From Planctomycetia bacterium (GTDB lineage: Bacteria; Planctomycetota; Phycisphaerae; UBA1845; UTPLA1), in contig CP054187.1 in NCBI GenBank assembly GCA_015200345.1, positions 2,774,470 to 2,838,469 of the forward strand: a stretch of DNA of 64,000 nt, written 5' to 3'. Position numbers and translations under genes: made by a program. Shown here in pieces: positions 49,514 to 57,833 of this stretch; the first letter of the stretch is position 1; every line of letters begins with the position of its first letter. The notes below the pieces were generated by a model. That model saw only the letters and a list, made by a program, of their open reading frames with translations. It had not been told where the DNA came from and ran no database searches.

Positions 49514-50764
49514 ATGCCCGACCTCGTTCCCGTTCACGGCGGCCTCGCCGCACCCGTTGACCGCACCGTTCCGGCGAATCGCATCAAGGACTTCGAACGC
49601 GAAGCCGCAACGCTCAAGGCCGTACCCGTCGATGACGCGGATCTCTCCAGCGTTTACCGCTTCGGCGACGGCGCGCTGTCACCGCTGACCGGACCGATGG
49701 GCCGCGACGCATGGCAGCGCTGCCTCGACGAAGGCGCGATCGAACACGGCGGCAATAAATACGCCTGGACCATTCCCATCTCCCTGCCGGTCGACAGCGA
49801 CACCGCCGCATCGCTCAAGGTCGGGCAGAAGGTGCAGCTGGTCAGTTCCCGAGGCACGGCCGTCGCCATCTTGACAATCGGCGATATTTTCCCCTACGAC
49901 AAGCCCCGTTACCTCAAGGCCGTCTACCAGACCGAGCGCACCGACCACCCCGGCGGGCGCATGGTCATGGGCGACAACCGCTCGATGTTGCTCGGCGGCG
50001 AGATCGAGGTCCTGCCGCAGCCGAAGCACCCCGAGTACGGGCAGTTCGTGCTTCGCCCGGCCGAAACGCGATCGCTCTTCGCCGAGAAGGGCTGGACTCG
50101 CGTCGTCGCCTTTCAAACGCGCAATCCGCTTCATCGCGCCCACGAATACGCGCTCGTTTACGGACTGGAAACGCTCGTGCGCCAGTGCGACACGGCGGGC
50201 GCGGTGCTCAACCCGCTGATCGGCGAGACCAAGGGCGACGACGTCGACGCCGCCACGCGCATGCGCACCTATCGCGCGCTGATCGACCAGAACGCCCTGG
50301 GCCAGGGCGACAGCGACGCCGCGCTCTGGAAGACAAAAAATTACACCCTGCACGACCGCGTCATCCTGCTCGGACTTGACATCAAGATGTTCTACGGCGG
50401 ACCGAAAGAGGCCGTCATGCACGCCGTCTACCGCCAGAATTATGGTTTCACCGACATCATCATCGGTCGCAAACACGCAGACGCCCCCTACGACGACGGA
50501 AAGGACATCTGGGACGGCCTCGCGGCGCAGCGGATCTTCGATTCGCTCGGCGGGCACCTCGCGATCAAGCCGCTGAAGGTCGGCTTCGCGGCATTTTACG
50601 AAAGTATTGGTCGAGTCGATCTCGTTGAGAATCACGCCGATGAAAAACCCGTGAGCATCAGCGGGCGAGAGATTCGCGAGCAGCTCCAGGCCGGACGGCT
50701 GCCCGATCCACGCATCATGCGACCCGAGACCGCGAGGATCCTCATCGAATCGATGCGCAAGTAG
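49514..50764 (+). CDS. sat: Sulfate adenylyltransferase (ATP sulfurylase), Sat type
   Basis: Makes APS from ATP and sulfate for sulfur assimilation; with no reductase genes nearby a dissimilatory role is unlikely. It is a single-chain Sat of 416 residues: the N-terminal PUA-like domain (about 15-165), then the catalytic motif [15 protein letters not shown] (about residue 200) and later [12 protein letters not shown] where many relatives have GRDHAG. It ends in ISGREIRE and R-P-E-TARIL. The H-x-x-H pair of RNPLHRAH is intact. Confidence 0.92.
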   Translation: MPDLVPVHGGLAAPVDRTVPANRIKDFEREAATLKAVPVDDADLSSVYRFGDGALSPLTGPMGRDAWQRCLDEGAIEHGGNKYAWTIPISLPVDSDTAASLKVGQKVQLVSSRGTAVAILTIGDIFPYDKPRYLKAVYQTERTDHPGGRMVMGDNRSMLLGGEIEVLPQPKHPEYGQFVLRPAETRSLFAEKGWTRVVAFQTRNPLHRAHEYALVYGLETLVRQCDTAGAVLNPLIGETKGDDVDAATRMRTYRALIDQNALGQGDSDAALWKTKNYTLHDRVILLGLDIKMFYGGPKEAVMHAVYRQNYGFTDIIIGRKHADAPYDDGKDIWDGLAAQRIFDSLGGHLAIKPLKVGFAAFYESIGRVDLVENHADEKPVSISGREIREQLQAGRLPDPRIMRPETARILIESMRK

Positions 50765-50898
50765 CGTCCTTGCCGTGTTTTAAGAACTTGAATCGCGACA
50801 ATTAATTTGATAGACTAATTGAAAGTTCCGGCTGGTGTCGATCTGGCTTCGGCCGGTTCTCGCGATGTCAGCGGAGACAACGCATCGCATCAAGCCGT

Positions 50899-51032
50899 CA
50901 AGCTGTTTCAAAACCCCCTCTCCCTTTCAGGGAGAGGGTCGGGGTGAGGGTGAATCCTTTCGGTTGAACTACTTTTCCTCCTCACCCAACCTCTCCTCCC
51001 CCCAAAGGGGATAGGAGTTTTGAAACCAGTTC
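50899..51032. repeat. MITE-like element, copy B (inverted relative to copy A)
   Basis: 134 bp whose reverse complement matches 43223-43352 at all but a dozen or so positions. Ends are CAAGCTGTTTCAAAACC and GTTTTGAAACCAGTTC. It lies between sat and a PEP-CTERM gene, just upstream of the latter's ribosome site. Confidence 0.8.
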
Positions 51033-51067
51033 GTATCACATCTGCTCGCCATTCGGAGGTGCGTACC

Positions 51068-51976
51068 ATGTCTTGGAATCTGCGAACGACGCGCGCGGGG
51101 ATGGGGTTCGTGTTGGGCCTTGTTGGATGCGTCATCTCAACAAGTCCGGCCTTCGGTCAAAATCGTTACTTCCCGCCGAACACGCCCTACGTCCTGCCGA
51201 ACGGCGTCACCGTCCAGTCCTACGGCAATAACTTCACCCAGTTTGATCGCGAGGTCACGGACAACGTCAAGAACCTCAACGCCGGCACGATCAGGTTTGA
51301 TTACAACACGTGGAACGCCGCCGGCAACCCCTCCCCGGGCGGAGGCGGCGCGCTGACCGGCGGCTTCTTCATGGCCGACGGCATCACCGTCAAGCCCGGC
51401 TTTGCGCTGCATTGGGTTCAGATTGTCGGACGCGACACCACCACCAACGGCGCCAATGACTGGGGCTTTAATCCGCAGAATCAGAACGGCCCGTTCCCCG
51501 ACGCGGATGCGACGACACCTGTCTATCCGTACGAAAGCCTGCTTCCAGGCGTCAATCCCAACCCCGCGCCCACGCTCGGTTTCACCGATTTCCCGGCCCG
51601 GCCGTATGCTTGGGGCCATCAGGACTGGTTTGCCGAGCTGGCACTCACCTGCATTGCCAACAATCCGGGACCGGACGGATTCCGGGAGAGCCGCGTGATC
51701 GGCTCGTTCTTCTGGGGGTTCGAAGTCATTGTTCAACCAGGCGGAAATAATCTCATCGGCCGGATTGAGCCGTCCCTGTGGGGGACCGCCGGTGCGACCA
51801 ACGACTTCATCACCACCATGAATGAATACTACGACGGCATGTCGCCCGACGGCCAGGTGACGCCGCGCCACCGCTTCGAGAATAACTCGAACTGCTTTGT
51901 GCCGGAGCCGGCGGCCGGCATGCTGCTTCTCGTTGCCGCGGGATTGGCGCTTCGCCGGCGTTCGCGCTGTGCCTGA
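51068..51976 (+). CDS. PEP-CTERM exported protein
   Basis: A 302-residue secreted protein. ATG 51068 is set by GGAGGTG upstream. Signal peptide about 1-31 (cleavage near AFGQ). The body is rich in asparagine, proline and aromatic residues, with no domain I recognise. The tail VPEPAAGMLLLVAAGLALRRR is a textbook PEP-CTERM signal (motif, helix, arginines). A copy of the MITE-like element ends 35 bp before the start, and a strong terminator follows. Confidence 0.8.
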   Translation: MSWNLRTTRAGMGFVLGLVGCVISTSPAFGQNRYFPPNTPYVLPNGVTVQSYGNNFTQFDREVTDNVKNLNAGTIRFDYNTWNAAGNPSPGGGGALTGGFFMADGITVKPGFALHWVQIVGRDTTTNGANDWGFNPQNQNGPFPDADATTPVYPYESLLPGVNPNPAPTLGFTDFPARPYAWGHQDWFAELALTCIANNPGPDGFRESRVIGSFFWGFEVIVQPGGNNLIGRIEPSLWGTAGATNDFITTMNEYYDGMSPDGQVTPRHRFENNSNCFVPEPAAGMLLLVAAGLALRRRSRCA

Positions 51977-52346
51977 ACGGTCCTGACGCGCTGCGTCCAC
52001 GGATGAATCAAACAAAGCCCTCGACCATGCACCAGTTGGTCGAGGGCTTTTGCTTTGGCGAGCCAGGACGGTGCCCAACAAGAATGCCCCGCGCCCATCC
52101 GACGAGTGCGGATTACTCCGCAGCGACGCGCAGCTTCACCAACGTCAAGCGAAGCACGCATCCCGACGGCGATGATTGATCCGAGTTTGATCGAACGACA
52201 GGCGTCTCCAACCGTGACGACGGGACTGGCCTGATGCTTGCAGAGGGGCTATATCAATGGATGGTGGACGCGGTTGGGCTTGCGGTGGCCGGTCGGGACC
52301 CGTGGCCGCATCCAAAGCCCGGCGGATCGCAGCAGGGATCATTTTC
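51977..52346. other. Intergenic region before the tryptophanase gene
   Basis: Contains the terminator at 52014-52052. The remaining 290 bp should hold the promoter of the tryptophanase gene. I see no clear promoter and no tnaC-like leader with an obvious tryptophan codon and ribosome site. Confidence 0.4.
52014..52052 (+). terminator. Rho-independent terminator after the PEP-CTERM gene
   Basis: Perfect 14-bp stem AAAGCCCTCGACCA / TGGTCGAGGGCTTT with a 9-base loop, T-rich on the 3' side. Confidence 0.85.
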
Positions 52347-53756
52347 ATGAAGACGATCATCGAGCCGTTTCGGATCAAGTCGGTCGAGCCGATTCGAATG
52401 ACCACGCGGGAGCAGCGGGAGCGCATCCTGCGCGAGGCACATTTCAATCTCTTCCGCGTACCGGCGGAGGACGTGCTGATCGATTTGCTTACCGATAGCG
52501 GCACGGGGGCGATGTCGTCGGAGCAGTGGGCCGGCATCATGCGCGGCGACGAGTCCTATGCCGGCGCGGCGAGTTTCTTCCGGTTTCAGGATCGCATCAC
52601 CGAGCTGACCGGCTTTGAACATGTATTGCCGACGCATCAGGGCCGTGCGAGCGAACGCATCCTCTTCGAACTCGTGGGCGGGCCGGGCAAAGTGGTCCCC
52701 AATAACGCCCATTTCGACACGACGCGCGCAAACGTCGAGCATTCCGGCGCGCGGGCGGTCGATCTGCCGATTCCCGAAGCGGCCGATCCGGCCAACCGCC
52801 ATCCGTTCAAGGGCAACATGGATGTGGCGGCGCTGCGCCGGCTGATCGCGGAGGTCGGAGCGGATCGCATCCCGCTCGTGATGATGACCATCACGAACAA
52901 CAGCGGCGGCGGGCAGCCGGTGAGCCTCGAGAACCTGCGAGCGGTGAAGGCGGTGTGCCGCGAACAGGGCCTGCCGTTATTTCTCGACGCATGTCGCTTT
53001 GCAGAGAACGCCTACCTCATCAAGCAGCGCGAGCCGGGCATGGCCGACCGCTCGATCCGCGAGATCGTGCACGAGGTCTTCGCGCTGGCCGACGGCGCGA
53101 CGATCAGCGCCAAGAAGGACGGACTGGTCAACATCGGCGGATTGCTTCTGCTGCGCGACGAGAAGCTGCTTCACGCGGCCAGCAATCTGCTCATTCTCAC
53201 CGAGGGGTTCATCACCTACGGCGGTCTGGCCGGGCGCGATCTCGAAGCGATGGCCCAGGGGTTCGAGGAGGTCGTGCAGGAGGACTATCTCGCCTATCGA
53301 ATTCGCAGCGTGGAGTACCTCGGCGAGAAGTTGTCCGCCATCGGCATCCCGATCGTTCAGCCGCCCGGCGGCCATGCGATCTACCTCGATGCCGCCGCGA
53401 TGTGCCCGCAGATCCCGGCGCATCAGTTTCCGGGCCAGGCAGTCGTGTGCGCACTTTTTCGCACGGGCGGCATTCGAGCCGTCGAGATCGGGAGCGTGAT
53501 GTTCGGCGCGAAAACCGGCTCGCCCGCGCCGAGCTTACCCGCCGTCCCGCAGCCTCCGAAACGGCCTCGGCTCGAACTGGTGCGTCTGGCCTTGCCACGG
53601 CGGGTTTATACGCAGAGCCACATCGATTACGTCATCGAGGCCGCGAGCGAGGTCCACGAACATCGCCGAGCGCTTCGCGGACTTCGCATGACGTACGAGC
53701 CTCCCGTCCTGCGTCATTTCACGGCGCGGTTTGAAGAGATCGAAACCGCGGGTTGA
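52347..53756 (+). CDS. tnaA: Tryptophanase / beta-eliminating lyase
   Basis: PLP enzyme of the tryptophanase/tyrosine phenol-lyase group, 469 residues from ATG 52347. Family blocks: PFRIKSVEPIRMTTREQRE, LIDLLTDSGTGAMS, GDESYAGAASFFRFQ, LPTHQGRASERILF, PNNAHFDTTRANVEHSGARA, TITNNSGGGQPVSL, FLDACRFAENAYLIK and the PLP-lysine segment TISAKKDGLVNIGG. The products would be indole (or phenol), pyruvate and ammonia. Tryptophanase and tyrosine phenol-lyase are hard to tell apart by eye. No permease or leader gene accompanies it. Confidence 0.9.
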   Translation: MKTIIEPFRIKSVEPIRMTTREQRERILREAHFNLFRVPAEDVLIDLLTDSGTGAMSSEQWAGIMRGDESYAGAASFFRFQDRITELTGFEHVLPTHQGRASERILFELVGGPGKVVPNNAHFDTTRANVEHSGARAVDLPIPEAADPANRHPFKGNMDVAALRRLIAEVGADRIPLVMMTITNNSGGGQPVSLENLRAVKAVCREQGLPLFLDACRFAENAYLIKQREPGMADRSIREIVHEVFALADGATISAKKDGLVNIGGLLLLRDEKLLHAASNLLILTEGFITYGGLAGRDLEAMAQGFEEVVQEDYLAYRIRSVEYLGEKLSAIGIPIVQPPGGHAIYLDAAAMCPQIPAHQFPGQAVVCALFRTGGIRAVEIGSVMFGAKTGSPAPSLPAVPQPPKRPRLELVRLALPRRVYTQSHIDYVIEAASEVHEHRRALRGLRMTYEPPVLRHFTARFEEIETAG

Positions 53757-53768
53757 TCCGGCGGGGAA

Positions 53769-53798
53769 TTGACGCCCTTGTGCGAAGCGCGGTATATT
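53769..53798 (+). promoter_or_regulatory. Promoter of the second pentaheme cytochrome
   Basis: TTGACG (53769-53774), 18 bp, TATATT (53793-53798), about 50 bp before the start codon, which has GGAGG as ribosome site. Confidence 0.5.
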
Positions 53799-53851
53799 AT
53801 CTATAAGCGGATCAAGTTATCGTGTATTCGGTCCGCGCGGAGGAGTGAGAC

Positions 53852-55714
53852 ATGACGCCGCGACGCATGTTCGAGTGGATGATGGCCTGCCTCGTCGTCT
53901 TTGTGCTGGTTTCGAGCGACGCGCTTCAGGCGGAACAAATCACCGGCTACGTCCTGCGCCAGGGCGACTTTGCCCCCATCGCCGGCGCCAAGGTGACGCT
54001 CCAGGCGACGACGACACACGTCTTCACGCAAGCCGACGGCTCGTTCACCTTGCCGGTGCGCGCCGGCACCGAGCGCGTGATCGTGGGCGCCGCCAAGGGT
54101 TACTTCAACGCCGGCGTCACGCTCACACCGCCCGCTTCTGGTGTGCAGATCTTTCTTGAACCCGTGCCGCAGGACGACGACCCGGCTTACGCCTTTCGCG
54201 AACCGATCGAGGCCTGCGGCTTCTGCCACCCGAATCAGTTCAATGAGTGGAATGACTCACCGATGGCGCGCGGCGGGCTGAACACCTGGGTGCACGACAT
54301 CTACAATGGCATGGGGACGCCGGGAGGTCTTGGCGGCTTTGTCTACACGCGCGACTCCATCTATGCGCCGACCAATCCCAACTCCGAGTGCGCCTCCTGT
54401 CATCAGCCCGAATCCTGGATCCCCGCTCCCTTCAGCCGAATGGAAGGACCGCAGGATCCCAACTATCCCTCGCCTGCTGCCGCACACGGCATCTCGTGCA
54501 GCGTCTGTCACAAGGTCGCCAACGTCGACGTCTCACGAATTGATTTCCCCGGCATCTTCCCCGGCGCCGTCCTCTTCACGCGACCGGCTGGCCAATTTCC
54601 CAACGAAGTCATGTACGGCATGCTCGGCGACGCCACGTACAACGTCCCCACGCTGATGCGGCCTTCGTATCAGCCCCAGCTGGCGGCCGAGGTCTGCGGC
54701 GCCTGCCACCAGGATCGCAGCGATCCGGACGAGAATCACACCTACACCGGCCCCATCTCCGAGCCGACCTACACCGAATGGGCCCAGTCGCCCTACAGCG
54801 ATCCGCAGTCGCCGATGTATGCCAATTGCATTACCTGTCACATGCCGCCCACGGAGCACACCACGCTCTGCGAGGTGATCTGGCCGCCGCTGGAACGCCA
54901 AGTCGGCACGATTCGCTCGCATGATATTCGCGGCACGACGCCTCTGTTCCTCGAAAATGCTGTTTCCCTGGGCATGACGACTTCGGTTGTCGACAGCGAA
55001 CTGACCGTGAACGTCACCCTGACCAATACCGGCACGGGTCATCATGTCCCCACCGGTGTCACCACGCGCAACATGATCCTGCTGGTCGAAGCCTGGCCCG
55101 ATGGCGGCGATCCGATCACCGATCTGCTGCCACTCGCAAACGGCCCCACGGTCCACATCCTGGGCGGTGTCGGAAATCCGGCACAAGGCCATTACGGCGG
55201 TCGCCCCGGCAAGCTCTATGCCAAAGTCCCGCACGATGCCCAGAACAACTTCCCCGCCTTCTTCACCGATGCGACCGGCAACATTTTCGACAATCGAATC
55301 GCCGCCCTGGAATCGGACGCCACGCAATACACCTTCTCGTTGCCACAAACCAGCGGCGACGTCCGCGTGCGCGCCAGATTGCTCTATCGACGCGCCTGGC
55401 GCGCGCTCGTGGACGCCAAGCAATGGACGCAGGACGGCCACGGGAACCCGTTGAGCGATGTCGCTCCGCCCCACTACGGATACCTGATGGAAATGGCCGA
55501 GACGGCGGTTCCCAACTGTGCCGAGGCCGGCAGCGGCGACGTCAATGGTGACGGGTTGCTCAACGGCGCGGATGTCGGCGGCTTTGTCGATCTGCTGTTG
55601 AACCACTCGCTAGGTCCCGCCGGAGCCGCCTTTTGTGCTGCGAACATGCAACCGGACGCGGTGCTGAACGGCGATGATCTTGTGCTGTTCGTCGCGGCGA
55701 TGCTAAAGCAATAG
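53852..55714 (+). CDS. Exported pentaheme cytochrome c with dockerin-like C-terminus (paralogue)
   Basis: A 620-residue protein: signal peptide (about 8-27); a carboxypeptidase-regulatory-like beta domain (about 28-105, GYVLRQGDFAPIAGAKVTLQ); five CxxCH motifs at C122, C180, C216, C282 and C326; a TGHHVPTG region (about 395); and C-terminal calcium-loop repeats GDVNGDGLLNGADVGGFVDLLL and NGDDLVLFVAAML. It has the same architecture as the protein at 1030 but with the added N-terminal beta domain. Such proteins are probably surface electron carriers; substrate unknown. Confidence 0.85.
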   Translation: MTPRRMFEWMMACLVVFVLVSSDALQAEQITGYVLRQGDFAPIAGAKVTLQATTTHVFTQADGSFTLPVRAGTERVIVGAAKGYFNAGVTLTPPASGVQIFLEPVPQDDDPAYAFREPIEACGFCHPNQFNEWNDSPMARGGLNTWVHDIYNGMGTPGGLGGFVYTRDSIYAPTNPNSECASCHQPESWIPAPFSRMEGPQDPNYPSPAAAHGISCSVCHKVANVDVSRIDFPGIFPGAVLFTRPAGQFPNEVMYGMLGDATYNVPTLMRPSYQPQLAAEVCGACHQDRSDPDENHTYTGPISEPTYTEWAQSPYSDPQSPMYANCITCHMPPTEHTTLCEVIWPPLERQVGTIRSHDIRGTTPLFLENAVSLGMTTSVVDSELTVNVTLTNTGTGHHVPTGVTTRNMILLVEAWPDGGDPITDLLPLANGPTVHILGGVGNPAQGHYGGRPGKLYAKVPHDAQNNFPAFFTDATGNIFDNRIAALESDATQYTFSLPQTSGDVRVRARLLYRRAWRALVDAKQWTQDGHGNPLSDVAPPHYGYLMEMAETAVPNCAEAGSGDVNGDGLLNGADVGGFVDLLLNHSLGPAGAAFCAANMQPDAVLNGDDLVLFVAAMLKQ

Positions 55715-55789
55715 CTTCTGCTAGGGGGCGCTGGGCTGTCGCGGCATGCGCCCGAACCCCGCATGGCGGCAAAATAACGCGGGTTGCAA

Positions 55790-55863
55790 CGCGCCCGGAG
55801 GGATTCGAACCCCCGACCGTCGGATTAGAAATCCGATGCTCTATCCGGCTGAGCTACGGGCGC
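55790..55863 (-). tRNA. tRNA-Arg (anticodon UCU)
   Basis: The 74-nt cloverleaf folds fully: acceptor GCGCCCG/CGGGCGC, D arm GCTC/GAGC, anticodon arm TCGGA-TTTCTAA-TCCGA with UCU at the anticodon, and T arm with GGTTCGAATCC-type loop. CCA is not encoded. It reads AGA codons, which are rare in this GC-rich genome. Confidence 0.96.
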
Positions 55864-56064
55864 CTCGTTCCCATCATCATATCCGCTCATTGAGCCTCCG
55901 AACACGAGGTGTAAACGCCTTGGTGCCGTCAAGCAGCCTCCGTCGCAGCAGCGGCCGGTGACGGCGGGGAGTCGAGCGGCCTTGCGAGAGGGGTCGCGTT
56001 ATAATACCCGCGGCAAGCCAATCAAACAGGAATAGACACGTAGCAGTCTGAAGGAGACACAACC

Positions 56065-57714
56065 ATGAGTACGCGCAAGGGGTTGAAGCGGGTCATCGCC
56101 TCGGACGGCAGGGGGATGGCGAGGGATGAGGCATCCGTCTGGATCATTCGGTCGTCGGCGGAGCGGCGCGTGCGCGTGATGGCGGCGGCTGTCGGTTTGG
56201 CGGTGGCTGTGTTTTGGTCGCCGGTGACGTATGCCGGGCCGGATGAGAAGCCGGCGAGTCTGACCGCGTTACAGAAGCAACTTCGCAGCGAGTATCGCAG
56301 CGGGAATTACGAAGCGGCGCTGAAGACCGCCGAGAAGATTCAGGCGATGCAGCCGAATGAAGTGTACGCGATGTACAACGTGGCGTGCATGAACTGCCTG
56401 CTCGGGAAGCATGATGAGGCCTACAAGTGGCTGGAGAAGGCGATCGATGCGGGCTATCGCGACGCCGACGGGCTGATCGAGGATTCGGATTTCCGCACGA
56501 TTCGCGGCGAAGATCGATTCCGCGCGCTGATTCGGCGCATTCGAGCGGCGACCTCGGACACAACGAAGCACGGCGGCGGCGTGGCCGACGTGCGCAAGAA
56601 GGACCCTCCCGCACCGGAGAAAAAGGCCGGCAATCGGCAACCCGAGGATGAGGACGAAGGCGACAAGCCGAAGCCGGAAACCAAGCCGAAGAAAGTGGTC
56701 AAGAAGCTGTCGCCGCAGGAGGCGAGCGAGAAAATCAACGAGCTGACGCAGGAATTGATCAAGGTTTCCAGCGAGGGAGATAAAGACAAGGCGCTGGATT
56801 TGGCGACCAAGGCGTATGAGATCGCCAAAGCGTCCGAGGTGGGCGGGTTGATTTCGCTCACGTCGTACAACATGGCGTGCATGCACGCGTTGAAGAAGAA
56901 CACCGACGAAGCGTTCAAGTATCTGGAGGAAGCCATCGGCGCCGGCGGGGGGTTTACGCGTGATATGGCGGCGCAGATGGAGGGCGACAGCGACCTGGAC
57001 CACATCCGCAAGGACGCGCGCTACAAGAAGCTGCTGGAGAAGGCCAAGAATCTGCGGCCGCCGGCGGCGCGCGTCGGTCAGCGCGGCTCGGCCGACAAGA
57101 AGGTCGGATTCCGTTACGAAGTAACAACGCCCAAGGGGTTGAACAAGAGCAAGGCGGCGCCGCTGGTTGTGGCGTTGCACGGGTTCGGCAGTTCGGCAAT
57201 GGAGGAGAAGGAAACGTGGCGCGAAGCGGCGGCGCGCGTCGGGGCGATTCTGTTGACGCCACAGGGGACGAATCAGCGCGGCTCGTCGTACAACTGGGGC
57301 GACAACCTCGACGAGATCGAGGAGAACATCATGTCGGCGATCGACGACGTGATGGACAAGCAGAACATCGACAAGAAGAAGATCGTCATCGCCGGGTTCT
57401 CACAGGGCGGGCAGATCGCGTACGCCCTGGCGCTGCGTAATCCCGATACCTTCTGCGGCGTGATTCCGGTTTGTGGTCTCTGCAAGGAGTCGGAATCGTC
57501 CTTTGATGACGACGCGGTGAAAAACCTGCGCGTGTGCATCCTCTATGGCTCGGACGACGAGGACGAAATCCTCGACTCCAACAGGAAGGCGGCCGAGAAG
57601 TTCAAGCAAAGCGGCGCGAAGGTCTCGGTCAAGGCCTACGACGGCGGCCATGCCTATCCCTCCGACGCGGACGAGATGCTGGCCGACGCGCTGAAGTTCG
57701 TCCTGAACAAGTAA
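56065..57714 (+). CDS. Exported TPR-rich protein with C-terminal esterase (phospholipase/carboxylesterase) domain
   Basis: A 549-residue protein. After a long basic leader comes a hydrophobic signal segment (about 32-52). Two TPR-like blocks flank a lysine/glutamate/proline-rich linker: about 65-160 with YAMYNVACMNCLLGKHDEAYKWLEKAIDAGY, and 215-330 with a near copy, YNMACMHALKKNTDEAFKYLEEAIGAGG. The C-terminal 200 residues form an alpha/beta hydrolase with VVALHGFGSS, nucleophile GFSQGGQ, an aspartate in YGSDDED and a histidine in GGHAYP. Location is probably periplasmic. The fusion of repeat arms to a small esterase is uncommon. Ribosome site GGAG. Confidence 0.8.
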   Translation: MSTRKGLKRVIASDGRGMARDEASVWIIRSSAERRVRVMAAAVGLAVAVFWSPVTYAGPDEKPASLTALQKQLRSEYRSGNYEAALKTAEKIQAMQPNEVYAMYNVACMNCLLGKHDEAYKWLEKAIDAGYRDADGLIEDSDFRTIRGEDRFRALIRRIRAATSDTTKHGGGVADVRKKDPPAPEKKAGNRQPEDEDEGDKPKPETKPKKVVKKLSPQEASEKINELTQELIKVSSEGDKDKALDLATKAYEIAKASEVGGLISLTSYNMACMHALKKNTDEAFKYLEEAIGAGGGFTRDMAAQMEGDSDLDHIRKDARYKKLLEKAKNLRPPAARVGQRGSADKKVGFRYEVTTPKGLNKSKAAPLVVALHGFGSSAMEEKETWREAAARVGAILLTPQGTNQRGSSYNWGDNLDEIEENIMSAIDDVMDKQNIDKKKIVIAGFSQGGQIAYALALRNPDTFCGVIPVCGLCKESESSFDDDAVKNLRVCILYGSDDEDEILDSNRKAAEKFKQSGAKVSVKAYDGGHAYPSDADEMLADALKFVLNK

Positions 57715-57833
57715 CAGCAGGCCAGCCACCCTTTCATACGGCGACCGGCGCGCGCGATCGCAAACGTGAGCGCGGCCGGTGCGCCGACGCGCCGGTTGGC
57801 GGGTACAATGCGCGCGAATCGGGGCGAGGGTTC

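Noticed and set aside
43165..51032. Composite transposon bounded by the two inverted elements
   Set aside because: No transposase lies inside, the contents are ordinary housekeeping genes, and copies are only about 130 bp; independent insertions explain them better.
51977..52346. tnaC-like regulatory leader before tryptophanase
   Set aside because: No short frame with ribosome site and a key tryptophan codon followed by a terminator could be found.
57534..57833. Upstream extension of the helicase frame
   Set aside because: It overlaps the esterase gene and lacks similarity; the helicase's conserved N-terminus starts at ATG 57834.
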